In this document: positions 21,559 through 32,008 of the stretch, one piece after another
Layout: the number at the start of each line of letters is the position of its first letter
Numbering within the stretch: position 1 is the first letter of the stretch
Source: Carallia brachiata
Lineage: Eukaryota; Streptophyta; Magnoliopsida; Malpighiales; Rhizophoraceae
Direction of reading: 5' to 3'
Assembly (NCBI GenBank): GCA_021464245.1
Contig: JADCRB010000036.1
Span: 4,638,431-4,702,430 of the forward strand
DNA: 64,000 nucleotides
Made by a program: the position numbers and the translations under genes
The notes under the pieces: model-generated
Database searches by the model: none
Told to the model about the DNA's origin: nothing
The model's input: the letters and a program-made list of their open reading frames with translations, nothing else

Positions 21559-24500
21559 AGAATGTTTTAGTACTTTGATGTGTGCAAATACGCAAGTATG
21601 GTGGATGGACCACAACTTGAAGGGTCTTATTTGACGACGGTTTTGTAATTGCTAGGAAACTTCTTCTTCCGTCAAAAGCGAACAAAAATTTTGATTATCT
21701 CCTTTGAAGAACATTTGAAAACTCTGTTCTGGCTAGACAACAAGTTTGATTGTCCTTTGAATTGAAAAGCACTTTTAATATTGTTGTTATGGGAAAAATA
21801 ACATCTTTGTGCTTGTATCTTTATAATATTCGGTGGACTTAGACAAAACCCCACAAAAACAAGGTTCATGGTACCCTGGGTTAATTATGCGGCCGCCTTC
21901 CAAAAGGTGGCGGAGAAGAAGACTAGTTGCCTTGCTGGGCTCTCCCTGGAACTTATCCAATTGTACAACATTATTCATCTCAAAGAAAAGTTTGACAGAA
22001 GGGAACATGAAGAAAAATCATATAAATAAATAAATAAATATTGTTCACAAATATATTAATAAATAAATAAGTCGCAGTTTAGGCACAACATAATTGGACA
22101 GATTAGCCAGAGAACTAGGAACAATCTTCAAATTTCCAAGCATGCATTTTTCAACCGTACAAACATAAAAATTTCAATGAGGCCAAATAATCTCAAATTA
22201 TCCGCTTTTATTTCGTTTTCCGGTAAATATGACATGAAACTATTTGGGGTTGAAGAATTCCAGAGTAAAAATAAAAAGAGAGCAGTTTCAGATCCCGACC
22301 ATCTAACTCGAATGTGTAACCCAGATGAATCAACAAAATACAACTGTTTATTAATAAAAAAATCGTATTAATAAAAAAAATTTCTTCCAAAAGATAAACA
22401 AAATTTTCAGAAAAATTTTTTTATACAAAATATTAATGTGATTATATTTTTTTAATAAATAATTATATTTTGTTATTTTATTCGGGTTCTATATTCGAGC
22501 TGCACAGATAAAATAGGAAACTTTTCTCAAATAAAAATTGAAGAGAAAAATAGCAGGGTAGATATTTGCCAGGTCATCGTCTATGCTTTACACGTGCAAT
22601 TAACTCCTCGTTGGCCTTTTCTTTGTTTGCTTTTCTTTCCTCCCCAATAAGCGGCGGCATCTTTATTTTGTTATTTTTTATTCAAAGTGGGCGTCAACCA
22701 CTTCGATCACGCTGCAAATGGGCAATTGGGCTTCTGTAATCGCTATTCCAAGCCCGAGCCTTTGACCCATTTCTCCTTTCCCAGGTACCAACAAGTGATG
22801 AGTAACCGTTCTCAGTTGAAGGAATTTCCTTGTATCATACGGTTGTAGTTTGAAATTTTCGTTAAAATATTTAGTAAGATTAAATATATATTTAGTTTTG
22901 TACAGTTACAAAAGAGATTGATGACCCTTAATGAATATCGTAGAGTTCACTTTTTCATAAATTTATTTTAGAGACTCAATTCACTATACGATGTGACTAA
23001 CACAATTCTCTTTGATAGAATTGTGAAATATTGTTATTGTTTTTTTTTTTTTTTTTTTACTAAAAAAACAAGTGACCAGTGCACATTGTTTTTTTAATTG
23101 TCTAGTGGGATTAGTAGAAGGATTTTTAAGTTTAATCATATGTGAGATCTGATATTTCAAATAAATGCGCACACGCATAACCATACTTTGAAGAAAAATT
23201 AGCAATAATCACACTATGAATACGGGTCTAATATGACATTAGAAATAAAAAGAAAATTTTTTTTGAACTAGCTAAAAATTACAAATATATTAGTTATAAT
23301 AGTTATGGGTTGAGGTTAGAGTTACATCCGACATAAACACTTCGCTTAACCACTTTCATGGGGTAGACTTATTACTCTTAGTATTGATGAGCTTAAGTAG
23401 GCTCTTCATACACTCGATCATTATATTAATGAGTTTTGAACTGACATCGCGCTCTTGATAAAAAATCCTCATGTTTGCTGTAGTGGGCATCGGTAATGGA
23501 ACTCAAATTTGGGTCAATACAGGAGACGATATGTTAGATCACTATCTAAACTATCACCTCAAGCAGTGAAGAAAAATTTAAGTACACGACTTTTCACTGT
23601 GCATAATAATTACATTAAATCTACTAAATAATAAAGCAAATAAAATTTCTACCAATTAATTATGCATTAGATTGATTAACATTTGAAATATCAATTTTAG
23701 CTTCTAATAATTTAGGTTTGCTTTTGTTTATAATATGGTGATTAAAATAGTTAAGCACATAGAATACGATCCTTTGTTTCAAACTAATTTGTGCACGTTT
23801 TGTTTGCTGACCGCAAAGCAAACAACCTGAGTTTAAACTTTAAAATGAGCAACGTCCATACGATCCCATTTGTGTACAGCTTTCGTTCCCTCTCCAAATT
23901 TCGCAGAACGTTTACGCACTAGGCGAGTAGCCAAACAACATGTCACTCATTTTGAAAGGGTTTTCTTATAAAACCGATTAAAGATAATGATAGCTGGACG
24001 AGAAGAGAGAAATGAGACAGTGACAGTAGGGAGAAAAAAAAGAGAAATAAAGGTATGACTGACGCATAAAAGTGTATCCTAAGTTTGGGATAATTAAAAA
24101 AAAAAAAACATGTAAAAATTAACTAAAATTGATATGTAATAGATTAAAATATATAAAAAAAATTATGATTCTCTCTCCCTTTTATATCCGTGTCTCTCTT
24201 TGTATCCAGCCAACGGAACCGTAAAATTGGAAAGTAAGATTCGGAACCCAAAAGTGGACTGAGAGCAGCCGCCAAAAAACAAATCTTCCTCTTTTTCTTT
24301 TATTTTATTTTCCCCTTCTTTCTGAGCAAATTCTCTCTGTTTTTTTTTAGTCGATGAAGGTGGAGTTGTCAGTTCGGATCCCATTCAAATGCCTGGTCTG
24401 AGAACCAAATTCGAGTAACGTTCTATGTACCGATTTTTTCATCTCGACTTTTTTCGAAGGCATTATCTATACTGACTTGGACACAACCACTCTTTCTTTC

Positions 24501-26062
24501 TTTTATGTTTCTTTGTTTTGCTTTATTAAAAACTCCTGTGCATTCTTTTAGTTGCTTAAACTTCTATTCAACCACAGCCACTCTAGTGATTTTACCGCTT
24601 TAATTTCACTGTCAATTTATCCTCAAATCTCCTCCCACCACTTTTCTTGAATCGACCACTATTCTTAAATAATCAACGTTTGATGCTCTTGTTAGTTCTC
24701 TATACAGTAAATCTCTGCATTAAAATCGCCTCTTGTCCTTTTAGTTTCAGGCCCCATTTCTCAAAAAAATTGAAAATGAATGGTTTTCTCAAACAAACCT
24801 CTTGGAGTCTTGCATCCAATTTTAGTCCTCCTACCACTCTTGCTCAGTTCATGCATGAACTATCAAAACCCAATTCAAATACGAAGCTTTTACACAAAAT
24901 AGGTTGATTGATGCCTATGAAAAGTTAGAAACACCAGAGAAACACGGACGGAACAGGCATGGGATTGGAAGCAATGGAATCGATAGGCTGTCGGTGGTTG
25001 ATAAAAAGTTTTAAAGGGCTAAAGGAGGAGTTTTTGGTAATTTAACAGAAAGTAAGATAAAATGGTCGTGTCCACGTAGGCAAAACTAGAAAAAAATTAT
25101 ATTTTTAGAAGAAGAAATCCCCGAATTGCTATCTGAATGTAATTAGACAGATTCAATATACAACCGACTGAATTACATGTACAATCAATTATAAAAAAAA
25201 ATTACTTCTTATATTTAATTATACATACAATTTGATTCGATTGTACATTAAATTTAATTAATTACATTTGAAAAATAATTCGTATACATTTTCTTTCGAA
25301 AATGTAACCGTACTCGCACTAATGGGGTTGGAAAGAGTCGGGATGAATAAATTAGTACGTACATCATTACTCAAGTGCAAAATGTGGTCAAGCACTTCAT
25401 TTCACTGACAATATCATTTGGAAGATGCATGCACTTGTACGATTTGAGAATAAAGCACGAGGTGCAAATCTTTAGTATTATTGTCATGTTGCATTCGAGT
25501 GCCATAATCAAAACTAAAAAAATTAGTAACTAATAACCCAAATTGCACAAACCTTATCTAATTGTTGGTGAAATTAGGAAACCATGCGTGCACGTTAGAC
25601 AAGATTTAGATTAATTTTGACACATTTTGTATGTGCAAGTTTTTAATGCTACATATGCTAACATATATTCATGAACCTCGCCCATAAAAATAAATAAATA
25701 AATAAAAACAAATCAAGGTGATTTTCTCCCACATCGTAACATAATTAAGGTGATTTTCTCCCACATCGTAACATCTTCACATATTCTAGTCAATTTGAAT
25801 TTAAAAAACGTAATTTCAAAAGCCAAGTTCTTAAGGATCTAGAAATGATTTCTTGTATTTTTTCATGGATATACAGTAATTACTTCCTCCTTCAGGAAGT
25901 CAATAGTGGATAACGACAATACCCACGTGACTAAACTAGAGGCAGCTCACATTTAACCAATGAAACAATACTAAGAACCAACATTATTTATGATAGATTG
26001 ATTTCAAGTTGTTAACGCATAAATGCTAGAAACAAATTATGATTCGAATCATTTTTTTTAGA
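21559..26062. other. Long AT-rich spacer
   Basis: No recognisable coding gene is seen on either strand. Short frames such as 24163-24384(-) and 24647-24907(+) have no family motifs. A 33-base direct duplication (GGTGATTTTCTCCCACATCG plus flank) lies near 25717-25774. Confidence 0.45.
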
Positions 26063-26240
26063 CTAGGATCGGTGACGAAGATGCGGCGGCTCCCGTCGAA
26101 GGCTTGGCTGTAGTTCACGGCCCACGCCTACGTCGGCCGACTGACAGTGAAACCATTGAACCGGATTAGGTGGGTCAAGATAGTCGTCCACGACAGTGCT
26201 CTGTGCAGGAACTGGTCGTTGTTGAGAGCTCGACCAAAAA
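26063..26240 (-). pseudogene. Short coding-like remnant, possibly PR-1/CAP family
   Basis: A GC-richer island on the minus strand reads PVPAQSTVVDDYLDPPNPV, then, in another frame, AWAVNYSQAFDGSRR. The DYLDPxN pattern resembles the DYLxxHN start of mature PR-1 (CAP-domain) proteins, and NYSQA could match the NYA region. The frame changes between the two pieces and the rest of a CAP domain is absent. The identification is tentative and it could be an unrelated gene fragment. Confidence 0.25.
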
Positions 26241-28087
26241 ATAATTAAAGAAATGGGTGAGAACTGACAAACACATCGGTACACATGCATAATTTTGGTG
26301 TCATGATATATATATATAAAATAGTCTTTGTACAAGCATATATCGTTGGAATTGTTGAAGACCTTTCACCATTTTGAATACTATCCTCCCGAAATATCTA
26401 AAGACGTTACCGTCAAACCGCCATGTTTTTGTTTTTAGCCACATTGTCGATTATTTTCCGTCTTTTTCACCCCATTGATATTTTGTTGAAAAGAGAAAAC
26501 ACTTTCATTTATATTTAGTGGCATGTCAAATAAAGTCCTTAAATTTTAAATTTACCTAAAAATTGTAATCCAGTAAGAGGAAAAACCTAAGATTGCACTT
26601 AGTCATGATGCAAGAGTAAAAACTAAGAGTGCCCATATCAATCTACCTATCTGATGTAACAGTCTCTAGTTTATTTTGTTTGCGTTTTATCTCTCCATAA
26701 GACACGTGTAGTTTTAAATTTGACAATTGGGATCCTCAATCACGATTTTATTAATTTTATATCTCTTTTTTTTATTATAAAAATATTATACAAAATCTAA
26801 ATATTAAGGATTTAATTTTTTTTGACTCATCATAATCATTTTTTCTGTTTTCTAATTTTTAGAATTCATTTTTTTCAAATAACTTTATTAGAGTTAGAAA
26901 AATTGAATTCATAAGAAACTAAAAGTTATAAATTCTAAAAAGTTTCCAAAAAAAAGAAAAAGAATCATGATGAGTCAAAACATCATAATATTTTAATTTT
27001 ATTAAATCTTTTACATTTAAAAAAATTTAGAATTAATAAATTTTGATGGAGGATCTCAATTATCAAAATTAAAAACTACATGGGTCTTAAGGAATAAATT
27101 AAAATTATAAAGAGATAAAATGCAAAAAAGAAAGAGTAAAATTGAACCCTAATTAATAAGATGGTAATGCGAAACATGAGTGTATTTGTTATTTTGATCT
27201 CTTCTTAAATGTTTATTGCCCTTTTTATTATGCAGAAATAAATTTAGATATAAGTAAATGATGGCTTAAAAAATCATCTACATTTCAGAATTATAAGAAG
27301 AATGCACATGACTTAAGAGAGAAAATACATGGATCGAAGAAGAGGTGATGATCATGTTCAGGGGACAGAGAAGAAAGAGTCCAAACGGGATGAGTTGATC
27401 GATGCGGGTCGTCAGTACATCCAATAAAAGTGGCACATTTGCACCAAAAACAAAAAAACGAAGACACATCAACGTTAAATTTAATTGACAAAACCACGAT
27501 TATTCCACATTGTACGTTTTTATGCCCTTATTTGCATAAGTTGAAACTAATTAAATTACTTTTTTATTAGTAGACCAAAAAAAAATTATTTTTTTATTGT
27601 CTGGTTTTATTGGGAGAAAAAAAAAATTTTATGAGCAAGCCCTAGAATTAAAATTTCAGATTTTTTCCTACCAAATTTTTTATACGAGTGGACAAATTGG
27701 TTAATTATCGAACTACTTTTTCAAATCGAATGGTTAGTAACAAATAAGTAAAATTAAGATCCTATAAAAATGTCTTGTCATCATATAACCCTCAAACTAA
27801 TGAAAATCTCACATAGACAATTTCAAAATACGTTAACGATATCATTTGGATTACTTGAACTCTTATATATATATTACAGAAATCAAACAGGGAGTCATGT
27901 ACTTGTCCAACAATTTTAATTGATATTAATTTTTTATTATATCCATTTCCTATGTCGTAACTTTTCAATACCCATGTCTCTATCACATGTGATTGCTCAG
28001 CTAAGCATTCAGGAAGTGTGATTGCCGTTGAAGGTGCCCATGGAGAAGAAAGGAGAATGGGAGCCACTTTTGAGGGATCAATATTTA
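26241..28087. other. AT-rich spacer
   Basis: No gene or clear element is seen. Short frames around 27278-27497(-) and 27792-28067(-) lack recognisable motifs. Confidence 0.45.
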
Positions 28088-28692
28088 TTTAAAGATTAAT
28101 GTCAAAAAATAACATCATTTTTAAATATTTTTATAAATTTAATATGATTTTTAAAAATTAACAAATCTTATACAGTTTAATTATTTTTTTTTATAAATCT
28201 AGCACAATTTTTAATAATTAATAAATTTAGCACGGTTCAATTATTTTTTAACAAATCTAATACACTTCAGTTAAAAATAATCGAATTTTCAGTATGCACA
28301 TATGCACATATGACATTTGAAAGTTTTAAACTGTATTAGATTTAGACGTTCAATTATTTTTTAACAAATTTAACATACTGTCAGTTAAAAATAATCGAAT
28401 TTTCAGTATGCATATATGACATTTGGGAGTTTTAAACTGTATTAGATTTAACGTGAATATGTCATATGTGTATATTAACGGATTCAATTACATTTAACTA
28501 ATTATTTTTAACTGATAGCGTGCTAAATTTATTAGAAAATAATTAAACAGTACTAAATTTATTAATTGTTATAGGTTGTGCTAAATTTATAAGAAATTAA
28601 TTAAACTGTATTAGATTTATTAGTTTTTAAAAGTCGTGTTAGATTTGTAATAAAACGTAAAGGTAGTTCTATTTTTTGATATAGCCCTTTAA
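28088..28692. mobile_element. Fold-back MITE with arms of well over 100 bases
   Basis: The left arm starts TTTAAAGATTAATGTCAAAA. The reverse complement of the right arm starts ATTAAAGGGCTATATCAAAA. The match continues imperfectly through the AAATCTxxxACAGTTTAATTA segments, so the element can fold into a long hairpin. A 70-base block (CAGTTAAAAATAATCGAATT onward) is duplicated at 28269 and 28382. There is no coding capacity. The superfamily is unclear. Confidence 0.7.
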
Positions 28693-28696
28693 TTTA

Positions 28697-30407
28697 ATAT
28701 TGACTGTGCGATTCTTGGAAGGGCAGGTTCAGCGAGGATTGGTGGACTGCTTAGAGGGCATGATGGAAGGGTGAGGTGTATCTTTTCTAAAACATTGGGG
28801 GTAGCTACACCTAACGAAGCAGAGCTCGAAGCAATTAGGGAAGCAGTTAGATTATGGGGACAATGGGAAGAGGTGCGGAAGTGATTTGTTTATAAATCTA
28901 GAGCATCAAACATATTTACAGATGTGTTAGCTAAAATAGGGACTCATAGAAACAATACTTAGTTGCATGAAACTAAAGGATACAGGGTCAACAATCAATA
29001 AGCTCAAGGGGGATTCAAATATTCAGGTGGCTGCCTTTGTGTACTTGGATTAAAACTTAGTTGCATATCTTCTTTTTTGTGAGGTTCCGACAAGGCTTAT
29101 ACATGAATCTTTGTTGTTTTTGGGATCTGGTTTTATTTACATGTTAGAATTTTTGCTTGGGTGATATAGGCATTTTGATGAAAGGTTAGAGACTATTTTT
29201 TGAACCCCTTTCTGTAGCTTGGAACTGTAACTTTTACATATTTCCTCCTCATTTTCCTTTGTTCTTTTCTCTTCCACCGTCCTCTACCACCGATCAAACC
29301 CTTTCCTATTCCCCCCTTCCTCTCCTTCCCCACCAACGTAGCTTAGTTTGCTTGGCTTGCTTCTCTCTAGATCTAGCCAAAATATGGACACTCAGGACCT
29401 TTATATCGTCGAATTCAGCATTCTTTGCAACGACTGTCATTTCTATTATACTTGTCTTCATTTTTGGCACTCACGCCGTCGTGTCGGCAACCGTCGCTCC
29501 GAAAGCTGTTGCTGCTGTTGTCCCGGACCACTCTTTTGGAGTTGAGGAGGGTGCCGCTGATGCAGCCGCAACTACTGGAGCCACTGCTGCTCGTTCCACA
29601 GGAAATGGTGCCGCCAGCAACCCCACTGTTGTGGCCCGAGCCGCCGTTGTCACCATTGCAGTCGCTGCTGGCACTGAGGTAGCCCCCATTACTGATGTCG
29701 TTGCCATCCGTGCCATCGGAATGATGCCACCGTTGACCCCCTGCTGCCCTTGCTGTCGCAGTTGCCTCCTCCGCCTCTCCCTACCGATATGGATCTGATG
29801 GATGTGGCTATTATGGATATCTTTTGGGCTGGGTGTTGGATTATGTTTGGGTGTGTTGTTTTGGGATAAGTGGTTTGTTGTGTTTGTAGCGTCTGTTGGT
29901 AGCTTAAAAGTTCGTGCCATCAGAGATGATGCCACTGTTGACCCCCCTGCTGCCCTTGCTGCTGCAGTTGCCTCCTCCGCCTCTCCCTACCGATCTGGAT
30001 ATGATGGATGTGGCTATTATGGATATGTTTTGGGCTGGGTGTTGGATTGTGTTTGGGTGTGTTGTTTTGGGATAAGTAGTTTGTTGTGTTTGTAGCGTTT
30101 GTTGGTAGCTTAAAAGTGAGGAAAGTTGTTGCTTGGTATATCCGGTCGATTTCTGTCTTATGTCTTCTAAGATGCGGTATTTGTTATCTTATACAGTTTA
30201 ATCCAACTAGTTTGGTAAGTATCCTCGTCCGAGGATTTTGTATAAACGAGTTTCAAATCTAGTTAATAGATGGTTATTTAACTATATCTATTGTAAACTT
30301 TTGTTGTTGTTTATTTCAACTTTGTGCAAGTTGTTCTGATGCCTTCATTTGAACTTATGTACAGATTTCACGTAAATTAATACAATGATCTCTTTCGAAA
30401 AAAAAAA
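28697..30407 (+). mobile_element. Degenerate LINE (non-LTR retrotransposon) 3' part
   Basis: Positions 28702-28881 encode an RNase H-like stretch of plant LINE ORF2: GSARIGGLLRGHDGRVRC, FSKTLGVA and NEAELEAIREAVRLW. After a stop at 28882, the frame resumes with SNIFTDVLAKIGTHRN (to 28962), the C-terminal helix of the same domain. The middle is deleted. A long 3' region follows, ending in a poly(A) run at 30398-30407. The 3' region includes a GC-rich, Ala/Val-coding-like segment (29259-29800) that I could not identify, and a 204-base tandem duplication. The element is dead. Confidence 0.65.
29709..30117 (+). repeat. Two-copy tandem repeat, about 204-bp unit
   Basis: The unit starting CGTGCCATC occurs at 29709-29912 and 29913-30117. 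Both copies contain CTCCGCCTCTCCCTACCGAT, GGATGTGGCTATTATGGATA and GTTGGTAGCTTAAAAGT, with few differences. This indicates a comparatively recent duplication inside the LINE-associated segment. Confidence 0.85.
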
Positions 30408-30898
30408 GAGATAACTTTTGTTTACATGAGACTGTTGAGTTGCTTAACTCTTTTTATACACAAAAATATATTTTTAGTATAGACATTTACTTTTTTTATA
30501 AGTATTATGAATAATATGCTTATTAAAGTTCAATAAAACAAAAAACTCTGCTAAAGTGTTGTAAGATTCAAAAGCGAAGGCATTGACAGGTGCGGATCTG
30601 ACAATGATTTTTTATTTTTTTATTAAAATATTTACGATATGTATACTTTAATACAATGTGTAAACAATACCTTTAAAAACGTATATTTTACTTTAGTTAT
30701 ATAAATATATTATCTTAACTCTATATATATATAAACAAACAAAAATAAATAAATAAAAATACTTATAAAGCTATTCCCTGGTCCTTATAAACTCCCACGC
30801 TGTCCTAGTTGCGAGGAAACTTTGCCTGCTCGTAACGGCAAGAGGGTGCTACTGCCTGCGGGCCCCGGTTAATTGACGACAATTTTGGATCCAACGGC
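30408..30898. other. AT-rich spacer with a GC-richer end
   Basis: No gene is seen. From about 30780 on, base composition rises towards the promoter region of ERF gene C. Confidence 0.4.
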
Positions 30899-30912
30899 GC
30901 CGCCGTACGTCA
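30899..30912 (+). promoter_or_regulatory. GCC-box core and ACGT element upstream of ERF gene C
   Basis: GCCGCC (30899-30904), the core bound by ERF proteins, is followed at once by TACGTCA (30906-30912), a bZIP-type ACGT/CGTCA motif. They sit about 530 bases upstream of the ATG at 31442. The A that normally starts the full GCC box (AGCCGCC) is a C here. Regulation by neighbouring ERFs is an inference. Confidence 0.4.
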
Positions 30913-31441
30913 CATGGATTTTGGCGCACGCCATTAAATATCTCCCTGCCCTAAAAACACCCTTAACATGTTTGTTTGTTTGTTTTTTTTTTTTTTTTTT
31001 TGTTTTTGAGAACGGCAATAATTAAACGAGGAAAAATTAAGGGAATATAAAAATATTTATAGAGTATTTATAGATAATAAAAGAATTTTAGCAAAAATTT
31101 TTTTAAAAAAAATTTTAAATTAAGATTTAAAATAATACTAAATAAATTTAGAATAATACTAAATAAAATTAAATTTAGTATTAAAAAAATTTATTATTTG
31201 AAAGACCTCCCATTGTATAGAATACATTTCAATAACCTCTTAATAAATAAAAATAAAAAAAAAGAGCTCCCTCTCCTTAAAAAAAGAAAATTTGTGGGTA
31301 TATTATATATTGGGTTAGCTCGGCTATCTACAAGACCAAAGTCTAGTTGTCAGTTGCCACTTAATTAGGAACAAGTACAACAATTATAGTACTAATATAC
31401 AAAATCAAGACCAAAACCTGAGATAGCCTCAAAATCCGGAC

Positions 31442-32008
31442 ATGGAACCTTCTTTATTCAATCATCAATACCTAGAATCAGAATTGTCGCTGGAATCTTG
31501 TTCTTGGGACGAGCTTCTCTATCAACATAGTTCCCTTCCATTTTTGGACGCTAATGACTCCATGGAAATGGTTCTTTTTGAGGTTCTGGCCGAGGGAGCC
31601 AAAGAATCATCGGACTCCAACAACTCCGCCCCATGGGGAATAAAAGAAGAGGAGGTGAGTTCCAGCGGCGAGATAGAAGGGCCAAAGAAAGAGAAGAAGT
31701 CCTACAGAGGTGTCCGGAAGCGGCTGTGGGGGAAGTACGCGGCAGAGATTAGGGACTCCACGAGAAATGGCATCCGAGTGTGGCTCGGAACTTTCGATAG
31801 CGCGGAGGCGGCCGCGCTGGCGTACGACCAAGCGGCGTACGCGATGCGGGGTTCGATGGCCGTGCTCAATTTTCCGGAGGAAGTGGTGAGAGAATCGCTC
31901 CAAGAAATGACGCAGGTGTGCGATGATATTATTGACGGGTCCTCGCCGGCTTTGGCGCTAAAGAGGAAGCACGCCATCAGAAGGAAGTCAATGGCCAGGA
32001 AAAAGTAG
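31442..32008 (+). CDS. ERF transcription factor, group IXc (ERF15/ERF1-like)
   Basis: This intronless gene encodes 188 aa. The N-terminus (residues 1-60) has the acidic/hydrophobic motif found in ERF1/ERF15-type proteins ([26 protein letters not shown]). The AP2/ERF domain spans roughly residues 82-143 ([18 protein letters not shown] ... [20 protein letters not shown] ... GSMAVLNFP). The tail is basic ([11 protein letters not shown]). An odd feature is the RKRLWGKY segment: relatives have Pro where this has Leu, in the nearly invariant (R/K)RPWG motif next to DNA-contacting residues. A TATATAT at 31304-31310 could be the TATA box. By family it should be a nuclear activator in ethylene/jasmonate responses. 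Confidence 0.93.
   Translation: MEPSLFNHQYLESELSLESCSWDELLYQHSSLPFLDANDSMEMVLFEVLAEGAKESSDSNNSAPWGIKEEEVSSSGEIEGPKKEKKSYRGVRKRLWGKYAAEIRDSTRNGIRVWLGTFDSAEAAALAYDQAAYAMRGSMAVLNFPEEVVRESLQEMTQVCDDIIDGSSPALALKRKHAIRRKSMARKK

Noticed and set aside
29259..29798. 179-aa Ala/Val-rich reading frame
   Set aside because: It lies in the tail of a dead LINE, runs through a duplicated segment and matches no family I recognise. Frames on the other strand are just as long.
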